Below, piece after piece: positions 34,867-43,613 of a stretch of DNA of 64,000 nt. Made by a program: the position numbers and the translations under genes. A model generated the notes under the pieces. That model was not told the DNA's origin. It searched no databases and saw only the letters and a list, made by a program, of their open reading frames with translations. How positions within the stretch are numbered: position 1 is the first letter of the stretch; the number at the start of each line of letters is the position of its first letter. Source of the DNA: Microbacteriaceae bacterium PS02066 (GTDB lineage: Bacteria; Actinomycetota; Actinomycetes; Actinomycetales; Microbacteriaceae). The stretch spans positions 1-64,000 of the forward strand of contig JASCPH010000001.1 of assembly GCA_029959545.1 (NCBI GenBank), written 5' to 3'.

Positions 34867-36161
34867 GCGAACTCCCGTACAGCGACTTCATCGCCAGACG
34901 CCGCGCGCTCGCGCCGACCGTGGGGGTGGAGGTGGGTCCGGGTGACCTGCACCACAGCCTCAAACCATTCCAGGTCGACGTGACCAGCTGGGCGGCTCGC
35001 GTGGGACGTCCCGCCGTGTGGGCAGACACGGGCCTCGGTAAGACGCGGATGCAGCTCGAATGGAGCCGCGTCATGGCCGACGTGTCGCTCATCGTGGCGC
35101 CGTTGGGCGTGGCTCGGCAGACCCCCGAGGAGGCCGCTCTGATCCACAGCGAAGCGCGGTACGTGCGAAGCGGGGATGAGATCACCGGGCCCGGTATCTA
35201 CGTGACCAACTACGAGATGGTCGGCCAGTTCGATCCGTCGAAGATCGGCGCAGTTGCTCTCGATGAGGCGTCGATCCTTAAGCAGTCGGACGGTAAGACC
35301 AGAACGATGCTGATCCAGCACTTCGCGTCTGTCCCGTTCCGGTCGACATGGACGGCGACGCCGGCACCGAACGACCCTGAAGAGCTGACGAATCAGGCCG
35401 AGTTTCTGGGGCACATGACCCGAACGAACATGCTCGCCGCATACTTCGTGCACGACCAGGACGGGTGGCGGCTCAAGGGCCACGCGGTGGAACCGATGCT
35501 CGACTGGATGAGCACGTGGGCGATCGCGATCCGTCGCCCGTCCGATCTCGGGTACGGGGACGACGGATATGACCTCCCCGGGCTGAGCATCATCCCTGAG
35601 CTGGTCGACGTGGAGATCGAGCCCGGTGATGGCGAACTGTTCGCTATGACGATCGGCGGCGTGCAAGGCAGGTCGAAGGTGCGCCGCGAATCGATGGACG
35701 CCCGAGTCCAGAGAACCGTCGAGCTCGTCGAAGCGGAGCCGGAAGAGCCGTGGCTGCTGTGGACGGGGCTGAACGACGAGGCCGACGCGCTCGCTGAGTC
35801 CATCCCCGGATCGGTGAATGTGCACGGGTCGATGTCGCCAGATGAGAAGGCGGACAAGCTGCTCGGATTCGCGCACGGTGACTTCCCCGTGCTGATCACA
35901 AAGCTCAAGATCGCCGGCCTCGGCATGAACTACCAGCACACGGCGCGCATGGCGTTCGTCGGGCTCGGCGACAGCTATGAGCAGTACTACCAGGGCATCC
36001 GCCGCGCGTTCCGCTACGGACAGCGCCGCCGCGTCCACGCACACATCGTGCTATCGCAGATCGAGTCGCAGATCGCCGACAACGTCGCCCGCAAGGAGAC
36101 ACAAGCCAACCGTCTGATGGACGGCCTTATCGCCCGCAACGCAAACCGGAGGATCGCATGA
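34863..36161 (+). CDS. SNF2/DEAD-type superfamily 2 helicase
   Basis: The protein has 432 residues (GTG start). Walker A is VWADTGLGKTRMQLEWSR (about residue 55), motif II is VALDEASILKQ (about 140), and the C-terminal motif YYQGIRRAFRYGQRRRVHAHIV matches motif VI of SNF2-like enzymes. It is shorter than cellular SNF2 proteins. It is fused in translation to the methyltransferase gene behind it (4-base overlap). Confidence 0.88.
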   Translation: MSELPYSDFIARRRALAPTVGVEVGPGDLHHSLKPFQVDVTSWAARVGRPAVWADTGLGKTRMQLEWSRVMADVSLIVAPLGVARQTPEEAALIHSEARYVRSGDEITGPGIYVTNYEMVGQFDPSKIGAVALDEASILKQSDGKTRTMLIQHFASVPFRSTWTATPAPNDPEELTNQAEFLGHMTRTNMLAAYFVHDQDGWRLKGHAVEPMLDWMSTWAIAIRRPSDLGYGDDGYDLPGLSIIPELVDVEIEPGDGELFAMTIGGVQGRSKVRRESMDARVQRTVELVEAEPEEPWLLWTGLNDEADALAESIPGSVNVHGSMSPDEKADKLLGFAHGDFPVLITKLKIAGLGMNYQHTARMAFVGLGDSYEQYYQGIRRAFRYGQRRRVHAHIVLSQIESQIADNVARKETQANRLMDGLIARNANRRIA

Positions 36162-37054
36162 ACGAGGACGCATACGTGACGGACGAAGCCCGCGGGGAGA
36201 TGTGGGAGTTCTGGCTCGGAGATTCCGCGGAGCGCATGGCGGAGATCCCTTCCGAGTCGGTGGATCTGTCGGTGTACTCTCCGCCGTTCCAGTCGCTCTA
36301 CACCTACTCGCCGTCGCCGCGGGACATGGGGAACAGCATCGACCGGGACGACTTCTTCGAGCAGTACGGCTACATCATCCGCGAGAACTTCCGCATCCAG
36401 AAGCCCGGAACCGAGTGCGTCGTGCACGTGCAGCAGACGTCGACCACGAAGGCCACGCACGGCGTCGTCGGGCTGACCGACTTCCGCGGCGACGTGATCC
36501 GCGCCTACCAGGCCGCCGGGTTCGTGTACTTCGGGGAAAACGTGGTCGACAAAGACCCGCAGGCACAAGCGATCCGCACCAAAGCGCACTCGCTGATGTT
36601 CGTCACGAAGAACAAGGACTCGTCGCTGTCACGCATGGCTATGGCCGACTACGGGCTCATCTTTAAGAAGCCCGGAGAGCGCGACAAGCCCGTCAAGACC
36701 GACGTGACGAACGAAGAGTGGATCGAGTTCGCTCGACCCATCTGGTACGGGATCAGCGAGGGTGACACGCTGAACGCTCGCATCGCCCGCGAGAGCGACG
36801 ACGAGCGCCACCTGACCCCGCTGCAGCTCGGATTCACCTCCCGCTACGTCCGCCTCTACACGAACCCCGGCGAGACCGTATTCACCGCGTTCGGCGGCGT
36901 CGGATCGGAACTGTACGTCGCCGTGAAGCTCGGCCGGCGCGCCCTGGGGATCGAGCTGAAGTCGTCGTACTGGCGGACGGGGTGCGAGTACCTCACGCAG
37001 CTGGAGAACGAGCTCGCACAGCCATCATTCGTGTTCGAGGATGCGTCGTCGTGA
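36158..37054 (+). CDS. DNA methyltransferase (SPPF type)
   Basis: The protein has 298 residues. Motif IV is VDLSVYSPPFQSLY, where SPPF suggests N4-cytosine or beta-class modification. SAM motif I near the C-terminus is FTAFGGVGSELYVAVKLGRRALG. The order fits a beta-class enzyme. It probably protects phage DNA from host restriction. It overlaps the helicase and the small Zn-ribbon gene. Confidence 0.9.
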   Translation: MNEDAYVTDEARGEMWEFWLGDSAERMAEIPSESVDLSVYSPPFQSLYTYSPSPRDMGNSIDRDDFFEQYGYIIRENFRIQKPGTECVVHVQQTSTTKATHGVVGLTDFRGDVIRAYQAAGFVYFGENVVDKDPQAQAIRTKAHSLMFVTKNKDSSLSRMAMADYGLIFKKPGERDKPVKTDVTNEEWIEFARPIWYGISEGDTLNARIARESDDERHLTPLQLGFTSRYVRLYTNPGETVFTAFGGVGSELYVAVKLGRRALGIELKSSYWRTGCEYLTQLENELAQPSFVFEDASS

Positions 37055-37224
37055 GCGCGAATGGTGGTGTCCCTGCACCCACTACTCAGCCCCGCGAGCA
37101 CCTCATGGAGTGTTGCGCGAAGTGCCGGCGGGGAACGAAAGCGTTCGGGTACAGGCCGTGCGGGTATGACCTGTTCTGCCCGAACGGATGCCACGCAGGA
37201 GACGACACGTGGGAGCCGGTGTGA
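37051..37224 (+). CDS. Cys-rich (zinc-ribbon-like) small phage protein
   Basis: The protein has 57 residues from a GTG at 37051 (GTGA overlap). It has Cys in ECCAKCRRG, YRPCGYDLFCPNGCH, enough for one zinc site. It lies between methyltransferase and HNH genes. The function is unknown. Confidence 0.65.
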   Translation: MSANGGVPAPTTQPREHLMECCAKCRRGTKAFGYRPCGYDLFCPNGCHAGDDTWEPV

Positions 37225-37649
37225 TCGGCCCGAAGCGGCAGAAGCTCACCCGCCGCGAAGAACGCGCCGCATACGAAGCCGTCACCGAACGCGACCAGGG
37301 GCGCTGCGTCAGATGCGGGAAGCCTGGACCAGTGGAGCGGGACCACAGGCAGAACCGCGACCCGTTCAACACCGTCCCATCGAACCTGCAGTGCCTCGGG
37401 TCGGCGTTCGGCTGCGCGTGTCACCAGTGGAAGTCGGAGCATCCCGAAGCGGCGATCCGTGAAGGGTTCGCCGTACCACGTTGGGCGCGTCCCGAACTGT
37501 GGCCCGCATACCGGCACGACGTCGGGTGGGTCCTCTACTACGACGAACCCATCGGCGGGAAGTGGTGGCGGGAGATCACCGAATCCACCGCGCACATGCT
37601 CATAAACGGCACCAACATGAAGGAGGCGAGAGAGGACAGTGGCTCGTGA
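37221..37649 (+). CDS. HNH endonuclease-like protein
   Basis: The protein has 142 residues from a GTG at 37221. CVRCGKPGPVERDHRQNR and the later N...CLGSAFGCACHQW fit a Cys-supported HNH fold. The expected second His lies in CACHQW. It may nick DNA or act with the neighbouring helicase and methyltransferase. Confidence 0.75.
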   Translation: MIGPKRQKLTRREERAAYEAVTERDQGRCVRCGKPGPVERDHRQNRDPFNTVPSNLQCLGSAFGCACHQWKSEHPEAAIREGFAVPRWARPELWPAYRHDVGWVLYYDEPIGGKWWREITESTAHMLINGTNMKEAREDSGS

Positions 37650-38196
37650 GAGAGCAACCATCAACGTCGACATCTGGTCCGACGACGACTTTCGCAACCT
37701 GACAGCGCCGGCACAGTCCCTGTACTTCAAGCTCACGTCGCACCCAAAGCTCGACTACTGCGGATGCGTTGAGTTCCACCCCGGACGGCTCGCAGCGATG
37801 TCGAGGGAAGCAACGGTCGGCGACATCATGATCGCCGCTCAGGAGCTTTCCGACACGTACTTCATTGTCGTCGACCAGACGACAGACGAAGCCCTCGTGA
37901 GATCGTTCCTGCGGCATGACGGGCTTATGCGCCAACCACGGCTGGCGGTCTCGGCGGCGAAGGCTTTCGGGTCGATCGCATCGAACAAGATCCGGGCCGT
38001 CGTCGTGCACGAGCTTCAGCGGCTGAAGAAGTCTGAACCGGAACTCGCGGCATGGGAGAAGCCTCAGGTTATGACGGTGCTGAAGCAGAACGCGGTGCCG
38101 GTCAGGCAGACGAAGACGGATCTCGAGTGGGACTTCCCGGGGTTTCTGCCGTTCTCCACAGTCGGCGCTACGCCCGACGCTACGCCCAACGTTTAG
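37639..38196 (+). CDS. Phage replication initiator/helix-turn-helix protein
   Basis: The protein has 185 residues (GTG start, AAGGAGG upstream). The N-terminus INVDIWSDDDFRNLTAPAQSLYFKLTSHP is the start of the winged-helix replication proteins of many actinophages. The C-terminus is short and lacks an ATPase. An origin-like region follows it directly. Confidence 0.75.
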   Translation: MARERATINVDIWSDDDFRNLTAPAQSLYFKLTSHPKLDYCGCVEFHPGRLAAMSREATVGDIMIAAQELSDTYFIVVDQTTDEALVRSFLRHDGLMRQPRLAVSAAKAFGSIASNKIRAVVVHELQRLKKSEPELAAWEKPQVMTVLKQNAVPVRQTKTDLEWDFPGFLPFSTVGATPDATPNV

Positions 38197-38219
38197 ACCA
38201 AACGGCGGGCAACGCTACG

Positions 38220-38308
38220 GGCGCGCCTACTACTACTACAGCTACATCTACAACTACAGCTACGAATCTAAAGATTCTCTGCCCTCGCAGAGGCTGAGTT
38301 ATCCACAA
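38220..38308. other. Candidate phage replication origin
   Basis: After the replication gene stop come seven or more CTAC units in a row (38227-38262, mixed with AG/AT/AA spacers), a short inverted repeat GAATCT-AA-AGATTC (38264-38277) and a perfect DnaA box TTATCCACA (38299-38307). The AT content is higher than around it. These are origin-type features. A terminator hairpin overlaps the right edge. Confidence 0.5.
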
Positions 38309-38348
38309 GGGTCACGACCCGCGGTCTACCGCAGTCGTGACCCTTTCC
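38307..38348 (+). terminator. Rho-independent-type terminator
   Basis: AAGGGTCACGAC (38307-38318) pairs with GTCGTGACCCTT (38334-38345), with a GCGG/CCGC inner stem and TTTCCC after it. It ends the replication transcript or separates it from the SSB group. Confidence 0.75.
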
Positions 38349-38364
38349 CGTTCAAGGAGGAGTC

Positions 38365-38661
38365 ATGCAAGAAGAGGTGAAAGTGACCATGGCGTTCCCG
38401 AGGAACGTGTGGGGCCGCCTCGCCAGCATCGCCGAAGACCGCGGCGTCACGATCGCACAGATCATCAGCGGCGCTGTCGTCAACGAACTGAAACCTCGAG
38501 ACCGACGCCAGTGGGTGTTGAGCCTCGTCCGAACCGGCTACTGCGACCGCGTCGTGGCCGAGATCACGGGCGAACTGAAGCAGTACGTCGCGACCACGCG
38601 ACGCCGAGAAGGACTACCCGCGAACAGAGACCGCGGATCCGAAAGGAAGACAGCAGCATGA
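38365..38661 (+). CDS. Ribbon-helix-helix-like phage protein
   Basis: The protein has 98 residues with AAGGAGGAG upstream. VKVTMAFPRNVWGRLASIAEDRGVTIAQIISGAV resembles a CopG/Arc ribbon-helix-helix, and the rest is basic. It is probably a DNA-binding regulator. It overlaps the next ATG. Confidence 0.65.
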   Translation: MQEEVKVTMAFPRNVWGRLASIAEDRGVTIAQIISGAVVNELKPRDRRQWVLSLVRTGYCDRVVAEITGELKQYVATTRRREGLPANRDRGSERKTAA

Positions 38662-39101
38662 TCGCCAGATTGACAGTCGTGGACGGATCACTGACGGAGT
38701 ATCCGTTGGCGGAGAAGACGAAGGGCTGCTGGCAGAACGGGGTGACGTTCTACCCCGACGAGAAGGTGACCAAGGTCGTCCCGCTGCGAGTCTCGGCTCC
38801 CAGCGAACGCGTCGAGCACGCCGCTGAGGCGCGAGCGGTTCTCCAGCTGGCGGGCCGAGACGTCTCCGAGAACATGGCGCTCCAGACGGGCGAGCACAAG
38901 GCCGACATGATCGCTGTCGCTCAGGTGCACGCGACTCTCGCTCTCGTGGAGCAGCAGCGCATCGCGAACCTCATCGCGCTCATGGACAGCCCGCGCTCGT
39001 CGACCCTCATGGCGAAAGCGGCCCTCAACGGCTTGAGCGAGGGAGAACCATTCGCCGTCCGGGATCTCCGTGCTGACGTTCGTGAGGGGTTGGGTCTCTG
39101 A
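38658..39101 (+). CDS. Hypothetical phage protein
   Basis: The protein has 147 residues from the ATG at 38658. It is mixed ([40 protein letters not shown]) with a helical C-terminal half ([20 protein letters not shown]). It is not recognised. It lies one base from SSB. Confidence 0.7.
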   Translation: MIARLTVVDGSLTEYPLAEKTKGCWQNGVTFYPDEKVTKVVPLRVSAPSERVEHAAEARAVLQLAGRDVSENMALQTGEHKADMIAVAQVHATLALVEQQRIANLIALMDSPRSSTLMAKAALNGLSEGEPFAVRDLRADVREGLGL

Positions 39102-39568
39102 TGGCCGGCGAAGTGATCATCACGGTCGTCGGAAATCTGACCGCCGACCCCGAGCTCCGCTACACGCAGAACGGTCTGCCGGTGGTGAACTTCACGATCG
39201 CTTCGACGCCGCGGGTCTTCGACCGGGCGTCGGGGGAGTACAAGGACGGCGACCCGCTGTTTCTGCGGGCGTCGTGCTGGCGGGAGTTCGCGGAGCATGT
39301 GGCGGGGTCACTGGTGAAGGGTTCCCGGGTGATCGCGTCGGGTCGGTTGAAGCAGCGGACGTATCAGGACCGGGAGGGGACTCCTCGGACGGCGATCGAG
39401 CTCGAGGTGGATGAGATCGGCCCGAGTCTGCGGTATGCGACGGCCACGGTGACGCGAGCCGCTGCGAAGGCCAACGGCGAGGGGGAGGCGGCGCAGCCGA
39501 AGCCTCAGTCGGAGTGGAACACGGCAACTCCGGGGGGTGAGTCGTATGGAGACGACACTCCGTTCTGA
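39101..39568 (+). CDS. ssb: Single-stranded DNA-binding protein
   Basis: The protein has 155 residues with the OB-fold blocks [51 protein letters not shown] and [21 protein letters not shown] low-complexity linker leads to the acidic tip ending DDTPF, which binds partner proteins in SSBs. It works in phage replication and recombination. Confidence 0.95.
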   Translation: MAGEVIITVVGNLTADPELRYTQNGLPVVNFTIASTPRVFDRASGEYKDGDPLFLRASCWREFAEHVAGSLVKGSRVIASGRLKQRTYQDREGTPRTAIELEVDEIGPSLRYATATVTRAAAKANGEGEAAQPKPQSEWNTATPGGESYGDDTPF

Positions 39569-40292
39569 CCTGTTGGGCGCGGTCGACGCGCTGACGCTCC
39601 CGACGCGCACGAAGGTGATTCATCACAGCACCGACGGCGCGGCTCTGTGCACCACTGAGTGTTCGGGGGAGCCGCACACGCACACGTCGACGGTGGAGAA
39701 CGATTCCCTGCTGACGCAGCTGGACGCGGCGATCCGGGAGACGTTCTCTGACCGGCCGGGTAGCGCTTCGTCTCTGGCGCACACGCGCGGCGTGCTCGAT
39801 TCGACGGCCCTGTTCTTGTTCATGCGGATCTATTCGCAGATCACCGATTGGGCTCGAGCAGCAGGGGCGCCGCATCGGGAGACGCCGGCAGAGTCCCTGC
39901 GTGCCTGGTACGTGGTTCGTGACGAGGAGCAGGACGCGGCGCGGGCGCGGATCCTCCGCGGGTGGGCGGCGCAGATCGTGGCCGCGCTGGACCCGGAGGA
40001 GACGATTCAGCGGAAGGAACGGTGCCCCGAGCCTGACTGTGTGCAGGGCACCGATCCTTTGACGGGGCATCCGACGTGGTGGGACCGGGGTGCTCGTGAG
40101 GAGCGGTTGTTCCCGCTGATCGTCACCTACCGTCCCGGAGCTTCGGATGGGGACGGAAGCGAGCTGGCGCCGTCCGTACAGGCCGCTGTGAACGCCGCGG
40201 TCGCGCGGTGCAGGGCGTGCGGGACGGAGTGGACCGCTCGAGCGCTCGCGTGGGAGCTGGAACGGGTCTCTAGAGAACAGGAAGAACGATGA
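39546..40292 (+). CDS. Hypothetical phage protein with Zn-binding Cys
   Basis: The protein has 248 residues from the ATG at 39546 (GGGGGGTGA before it). A GTG at 39537 is an alternative. Cys pairs (CPEPDC and CRACGTEW) suggest a zinc site near the C-terminus. It overlaps SSB by 23 bases. The function is unknown. Replication or recombination fits the context. Confidence 0.7.
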   Translation: METTLRSDLLGAVDALTLPTRTKVIHHSTDGAALCTTECSGEPHTHTSTVENDSLLTQLDAAIRETFSDRPGSASSLAHTRGVLDSTALFLFMRIYSQITDWARAAGAPHRETPAESLRAWYVVRDEEQDAARARILRGWAAQIVAALDPEETIQRKERCPEPDCVQGTDPLTGHPTWWDRGAREERLFPLIVTYRPGASDGDGSELAPSVQAAVNAAVARCRACGTEWTARALAWELERVSREQEER

Positions 40293-41005
40293 GCCTGTAC
40301 TACGAAGACGAGTACGTGCAGCTTCACCACGGGGACTGCCGCGAGATCACGGAGTGGACCGAGGCGGATGTTCTGGTGACTGACCCGCCCTACGGGATGC
40401 GCTACGCGAACCGACAGGGCGTCAAGATCGCGGGCGACGAGAACACCTCATTGCGTGACGTCGCACTCGACGCTTGGGGAGGGGTCCGACCTGCTCTCGT
40501 GTTCGGCACGTGGCGACTGCCTCGCCCGACAGACACGCGGTCGCTGCTCATCTGGTGGAAGGACAACTGCCCGGTGGGGTCGGGTGATACGCGGATGCCA
40601 TTCGGGCCGACACATGAGGAGATTTACGTGCTCGGGAGCGAGTGGATCAATCCCCGCGCCCGTACGCACCCGCGTAGTCGGTCACATCGAGCGGGTGATG
40701 AACCGGTCCATCGTATAGGTTCCGTCTTCCGGACATCGCTGAACCTCACGGGTGGCAATGGACTCGCCAAGCAAGTGGGGCACCCGACACCGAAGCCGGT
40801 CGGCCTGATGCAGAGCCTCATGGAGTGGTGCCCGCCCGGTGTCATCGCAGATCCGTTCGCGGGTTCTGGATCCACCCTGATCGCGGCGCGAAATCTGGGA
40901 CGCAAGGTGATCGGCGTCGAGCTCGAGGAGAAGTACTGCGAGTTGATCGTGAAGCGCCTATCCCAGCAGGCGTTCGACTTCAGTGCTCTGGGGATGGACG
41001 CATGA
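40289..41005 (+). CDS. DNA methyltransferase (DPPY type)
   Basis: The protein has 238 residues. Motif IV VLVTDPPYGMRY is near the N-terminus, and SAM motif I VIADPFAGSGSTLIAARNLGRKVIGVELEEKY near the C-terminus. This is beta-class order, usually N6-adenine. It is the second methyltransferase of the prophage. It is probably an orphan enzyme for restriction evasion or regulation. Confidence 0.92.
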   Translation: MSLYYEDEYVQLHHGDCREITEWTEADVLVTDPPYGMRYANRQGVKIAGDENTSLRDVALDAWGGVRPALVFGTWRLPRPTDTRSLLIWWKDNCPVGSGDTRMPFGPTHEEIYVLGSEWINPRARTHPRSRSHRAGDEPVHRIGSVFRTSLNLTGGNGLAKQVGHPTPKPVGLMQSLMEWCPPGVIADPFAGSGSTLIAARNLGRKVIGVELEEKYCELIVKRLSQQAFDFSALGMDA

Positions 41006-41064
41006 CCGGCGAGTTTCTGGGTCGGCAGTTGTTGGCCCTTGTCCGAGAGGAGACAGCAGCATGA
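41002..41064 (+). CDS. Possible 20-residue phage microprotein
   Basis: An ATG at 41002 overlaps the methyltransferase stop (ATGA), and the frame ends at 41064. The peptide is MTGEFLGRQLLALVREETAA. It is the last rightward frame before the convergent regulator. Coupling supports it weakly. Confidence 0.35.
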   Translation: MTGEFLGRQLLALVREETAA

Positions 41065-41069
41065 GCGCG

Positions 41070-41255
41070 TCAGCGTTGAGCGGGTTTAGCGGCCTTCATC
41101 GCAGCCTGGTGGCTCATTCCGAGTGCTCGTCCGATGGTGGGCCAGGAGTGCCCAGCCTGACGAGCTTGGGCGATGAGTTCGGCGCGGCGAGCGGGCATGC
41201 GGTTCATCCGCTCCTGGAGAGCGGTGAGCGTCGCGAGGATGTCGTCGTCTGCCAT
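41070..41255 (-). CDS. Small helix-turn-helix regulator, leftward
   Basis: The protein has 61 residues from the ATG at 41255. A GTG/ATG further out would overlap its promoter. The C-terminal part (AELIAQARQAGHSWPTIGRALGMSHQAAMKAAKP) is a compact helix-turn-helix. It is the only leftward gene between the early and middle blocks and has a strong promoter and operator. It probably represses itself and the divergent genes. Confidence 0.8.
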   Translation of the reverse strand: MADDDILATLTALQERMNRMPARRAELIAQARQAGHSWPTIGRALGMSHQAAMKAAKPAQR

Positions 41256-41262
41256 GGTCAGA

Positions 41263-41310
41263 CTGTAATCGGGGTTGCAGATGCGGGTCAACTCTGCAAC
41301 CATGGTTGCA
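41263..41310. promoter_or_regulatory. Promoter and operator of the leftward regulator
   Basis: On the minus strand, TTGACC (41291-41286) and TTACAG (41268-41263) are -35 and -10 with an exact 17-base spacer, and the ATG follows 7 bases later, so the mRNA is nearly leaderless. GGTTGCAGA (41273-41281) pairs with TCTGCAACC (41293-41301), and TGCAACCATGGTTGCA (41295-41310) is a 16-base palindrome. Three GGTTGCA units thus cover the promoter and the start of the divergent gene. Confidence 0.75.
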
Positions 41311-41570
41311 TGACTGGTGCAGCCACATCTCGCCCTATCGGCGACCCGATCATCTTTCAGTCAACGCGACCCGCGGCATGGCCCGCTCCGGAGGGAACCA
41401 CCGTGACCGTCACGGCCCGAAAATCCCGCAACGGATCGATCGGGATCACGTGGCAGCGAAGCGACATCGATACGCCGACAACAGTCGCAGTTACGTCGGA
41501 AGAGTTTGCCGGCATCAGCGCGGCCGTTTCCGTCCCGTCCGAGTCCAGTGCACAGGGAGGCACGAAGTGA
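41310..41570 (+). CDS. Hypothetical phage protein, first gene of the middle block
   Basis: The protein has 86 residues from the ATG at 41310, which sits in the operator palindrome and has no ribosome site, so it may be leaderless. It is beta-rich (TVTVTARKSRNGSIGITWQR, PTTVAVTSEEFAGISAAVSV). It is not recognised. Confidence 0.6.
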   Translation: MTGAATSRPIGDPIIFQSTRPAAWPAPEGTTVTVTARKSRNGSIGITWQRSDIDTPTTVAVTSEEFAGISAAVSVPSESSAQGGTK

Positions 41571-41848
41571 AACTACGAGTCGTCGGCGACGAGAAGCCGC
41601 CCCTGAGCCGTGAGGAGCTCCGTGAGCGCGGAAACGATCTCGTGACCGAAGCGCGTAAGGCGGCGATCTCAGCGATCGGGAAGTCGATGGTCCCGGAGTT
41701 CGTCGCTCGCGGCAGGAGCTTGCAGCGCCGCGATCTGCTTCGGTGGCGCAGCTTCGCCACGGGGGCGCGAGACGAATGGCAGGTCGTGATCGACAAGATC
41801 ACTGAGCTGCTGCACGAGATGGACAAGACCGAGGGAGGCACGAAGTGA
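41567..41848 (+). CDS. Hypothetical phage protein
   Basis: The protein has 93 residues (GTG, GGGAGG upstream, 4-base overlap). It is basic and helical (LSREELRERGNDLVTEARKA, LQRRDLLRWRSFATGARDEW). It is not recognised. Confidence 0.7.
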   Translation: MKLRVVGDEKPPLSREELRERGNDLVTEARKAAISAIGKSMVPEFVARGRSLQRRDLLRWRSFATGARDEWQVVIDKITELLHEMDKTEGGTK

Positions 41849-42282
41849 GCACAGAGCACGACGAGAAGATGAAGTGGCCCGAGACCGAGGAAGCAGCGAC
41901 GGCTGACGCGCTGATCACGCATGGTGCGCGTCTGGCTATGAGTTGGTCGGCGGAGAAGGGTCCACTGTCGCGGAGGGCGTTCTCGCTCGCGAAGGACGAC
42001 CCGGAGCGCCCGACGGCGCTGCGTAAGTACCTGGACGCGGTCTCGGCGATGATCGCAGAAGCGCAGGTGGTAGCCGCGCTCGTTGCCGTGCAGAAGGTGT
42101 CGCGGGAGCAGGCGGACGAACTGGCCCGTCACCTATGGCTGATCACCGAGGACGGTGGTCTCGTTCACGAGCTGATGTTCGACTACCTCGACGAGCGGGG
42201 CATCCCATCCGAAGAGGTCTGGAACGACGTCGAGGCGCTGGTCCAGGATCAGCTCGCACCGGTTGAGGGGAGTGGTTCGTGA
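41845..42282 (+). CDS. Hypothetical phage protein
   Basis: The protein has 145 residues (GTG, GGGAGG upstream). It is acidic and helical (MIAEAQVVAALVAVQKVSRE, WLITEDGGLVHELMFDYLDE). It is not recognised. It has 4-base overlaps at both ends. Confidence 0.7.
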   Translation: MSTEHDEKMKWPETEEAATADALITHGARLAMSWSAEKGPLSRRAFSLAKDDPERPTALRKYLDAVSAMIAEAQVVAALVAVQKVSREQADELARHLWLITEDGGLVHELMFDYLDERGIPSEEVWNDVEALVQDQLAPVEGSGS

Positions 42283-42767
42283 GTATCACCGAAGCACGAG
42301 CGCGGGCGGAGGCCGCGTTCACGCGCTACAACGACCGGAACGACGACCTGTACCGGGCGCCGGCCCCGTTCGTCGCGATCGCGAAGGACTTGCTGGCCGC
42401 GCTCCCCGAGACACCCACCACCGACGACCGCGAGGCCGCGTTCAAGATCATCTACGGCTACGAGACGATCGACTTCCGCGAGTCCCAGAACTTCACCACA
42501 CGGGACTGCTACGGCGTGGTGGATGCGTTGCTCGCCGCTGGCTTCCGCCGCCCGTCCCCGCCCACCGAGGAGCAGTGGGAGTACGGCATCGAGTACATCC
42601 CTGGCTACCGGCAGTTTGATGGGCGCTCTCGCGAGCATCACGAGGCTCAGGTGCGCGCGATTCACCAGGGCAGCCCGCACGCCCGTGCAGCGCGCGTGAT
42701 TCGCCGCCGCCCCGCGGGGGAATCTGAGCCGGTGGAGGCTGCTGCTCCGGCCGGGGGTGAAGCGTGA
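42279..42767 (+). CDS. Hypothetical phage protein
   Basis: The protein has 162 residues (GTG). It is helical (ITEARARAEAAFTRYNDRND, APFVAIAKDLLAALPETPTT) with a central GIEYIPGYRQF and an Ala/Pro-rich end. It is not recognised. Confidence 0.7.
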   Translation: MSITEARARAEAAFTRYNDRNDDLYRAPAPFVAIAKDLLAALPETPTTDDREAAFKIIYGYETIDFRESQNFTTRDCYGVVDALLAAGFRRPSPPTEEQWEYGIEYIPGYRQFDGRSREHHEAQVRAIHQGSPHARAARVIRRRPAGESEPVEAAAPAGGEA

Positions 42768-42985
42768 GCCCGCGCATCTCGTCGGAGGTGTATCCGACGC
42801 CGCAGATCACCACGCTCGTGCTCTCCGAGATCGACGATGGTGAGTTCACGGAAGAACAGCTCGCGAAGGTCTTCGACATCGCATGGCACGCGGCGTGGAA
42901 GGGTCACGCGGACGGTTGGGCAGCAGCGATGGCGAAGGCGTCCGCGTTGCGTCACGCGAAGCGCCCCGGGGGTGAGCAGGGATGA
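42764..42985 (+). CDS. Hypothetical phage protein
   Basis: The protein has 73 residues (GTG). VYPTPQITTLVLSEIDDGEF is followed by a helical AWHAAWKGHADGWAAAMAKA. It is not recognised. It has 4-base overlaps on both sides. Confidence 0.65.
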   Translation: MSPRISSEVYPTPQITTLVLSEIDDGEFTEEQLAKVFDIAWHAAWKGHADGWAAAMAKASALRHAKRPGGEQG

Positions 42986-43230
42986 GCGACACCTACACGC
43001 CGACAACCGAAGAGGTGCGCTTTGCCTCCGCCGCGACGGCCGTGGGTGGTGACGGGTTCGACCGGTGGCTGGCGGCGCACGACGCCGAGCTGCTCGATTC
43101 AGCCGCGAACTCGATCTATCACGACGGGCTTGCGCCCTGGCCTGCGGTCGCCGTGCTGCAGAAGCGTGCGGCAGAACTTCGAGTTGCGGCCGCCGCGTCC
43201 CCGGTTCATGACGAAGGAGAGAAACGATGA
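42982..43230 (+). CDS. Hypothetical phage protein
   Basis: The protein has 82 residues. It is helical and acidic (TTEEVRFASAATAVGGDGFD, AVLQKRAAELRVAAAASP). It is not recognised. Confidence 0.65.
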   Translation: MSDTYTPTTEEVRFASAATAVGGDGFDRWLAAHDAELLDSAANSIYHDGLAPWPAVAVLQKRAAELRVAAAASPVHDEGEKR

Positions 43231-43613
43231 GCCACACGGTCACGATCACGCGTCTTCCGGACGAGGAGAGCGACGACTACGAGTACGAGTTTGGCGGCAC
43301 TCACGGGAGCGACTGCGAGGTCTACAACCGGTGCAAGCAGAAGGCGTGCCAGGCGATGAGCCCGCTACGGGACACGGAGCGCACGCGCCACGGCCGCTAT
43401 CACTTCCATCGTGACGGGGAGTGGCTGGTGCAGTCGGACGAGTGCGCTCTCCGGTTCGTGTTCGAGCAGTTCGGCGACATCGAGACCTTCGACGGGCTGG
43501 ACCTGGGCACGTATCCGGTGGTCGTGCGGTGGGAGGACGACACGTGGTGGATCGAGGTTCACCCGCCCGCCACTTCCCTTGTTGAGGAGAACCAGACAGG
43601 AGACGAGCGATGA
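43227..43613 (+). CDS. Hypothetical phage protein
   Basis: The protein has 128 residues with GAAGGAGA upstream. It is acidic with His/Cys (GSDCEVYNRCKQKACQAMSP) and TYPVVVRWEDDTWWIEVHPP. It could bind a metal. No family is recognised. Confidence 0.7.
   Translation: MSHTVTITRLPDEESDDYEYEFGGTHGSDCEVYNRCKQKACQAMSPLRDTERTRHGRYHFHRDGEWLVQSDECALRFVFEQFGDIETFDGLDLGTYPVVVRWEDDTWWIEVHPPATSLVEENQTGDER

Noticed and set aside
38052..38297. An 81-codon frame ending in a Thr/Ala/Ser-rich stretch over the CTAC repeats
   Set aside because: It lies mostly in a second frame of the replication gene. The repeats make the low-complexity peptide.
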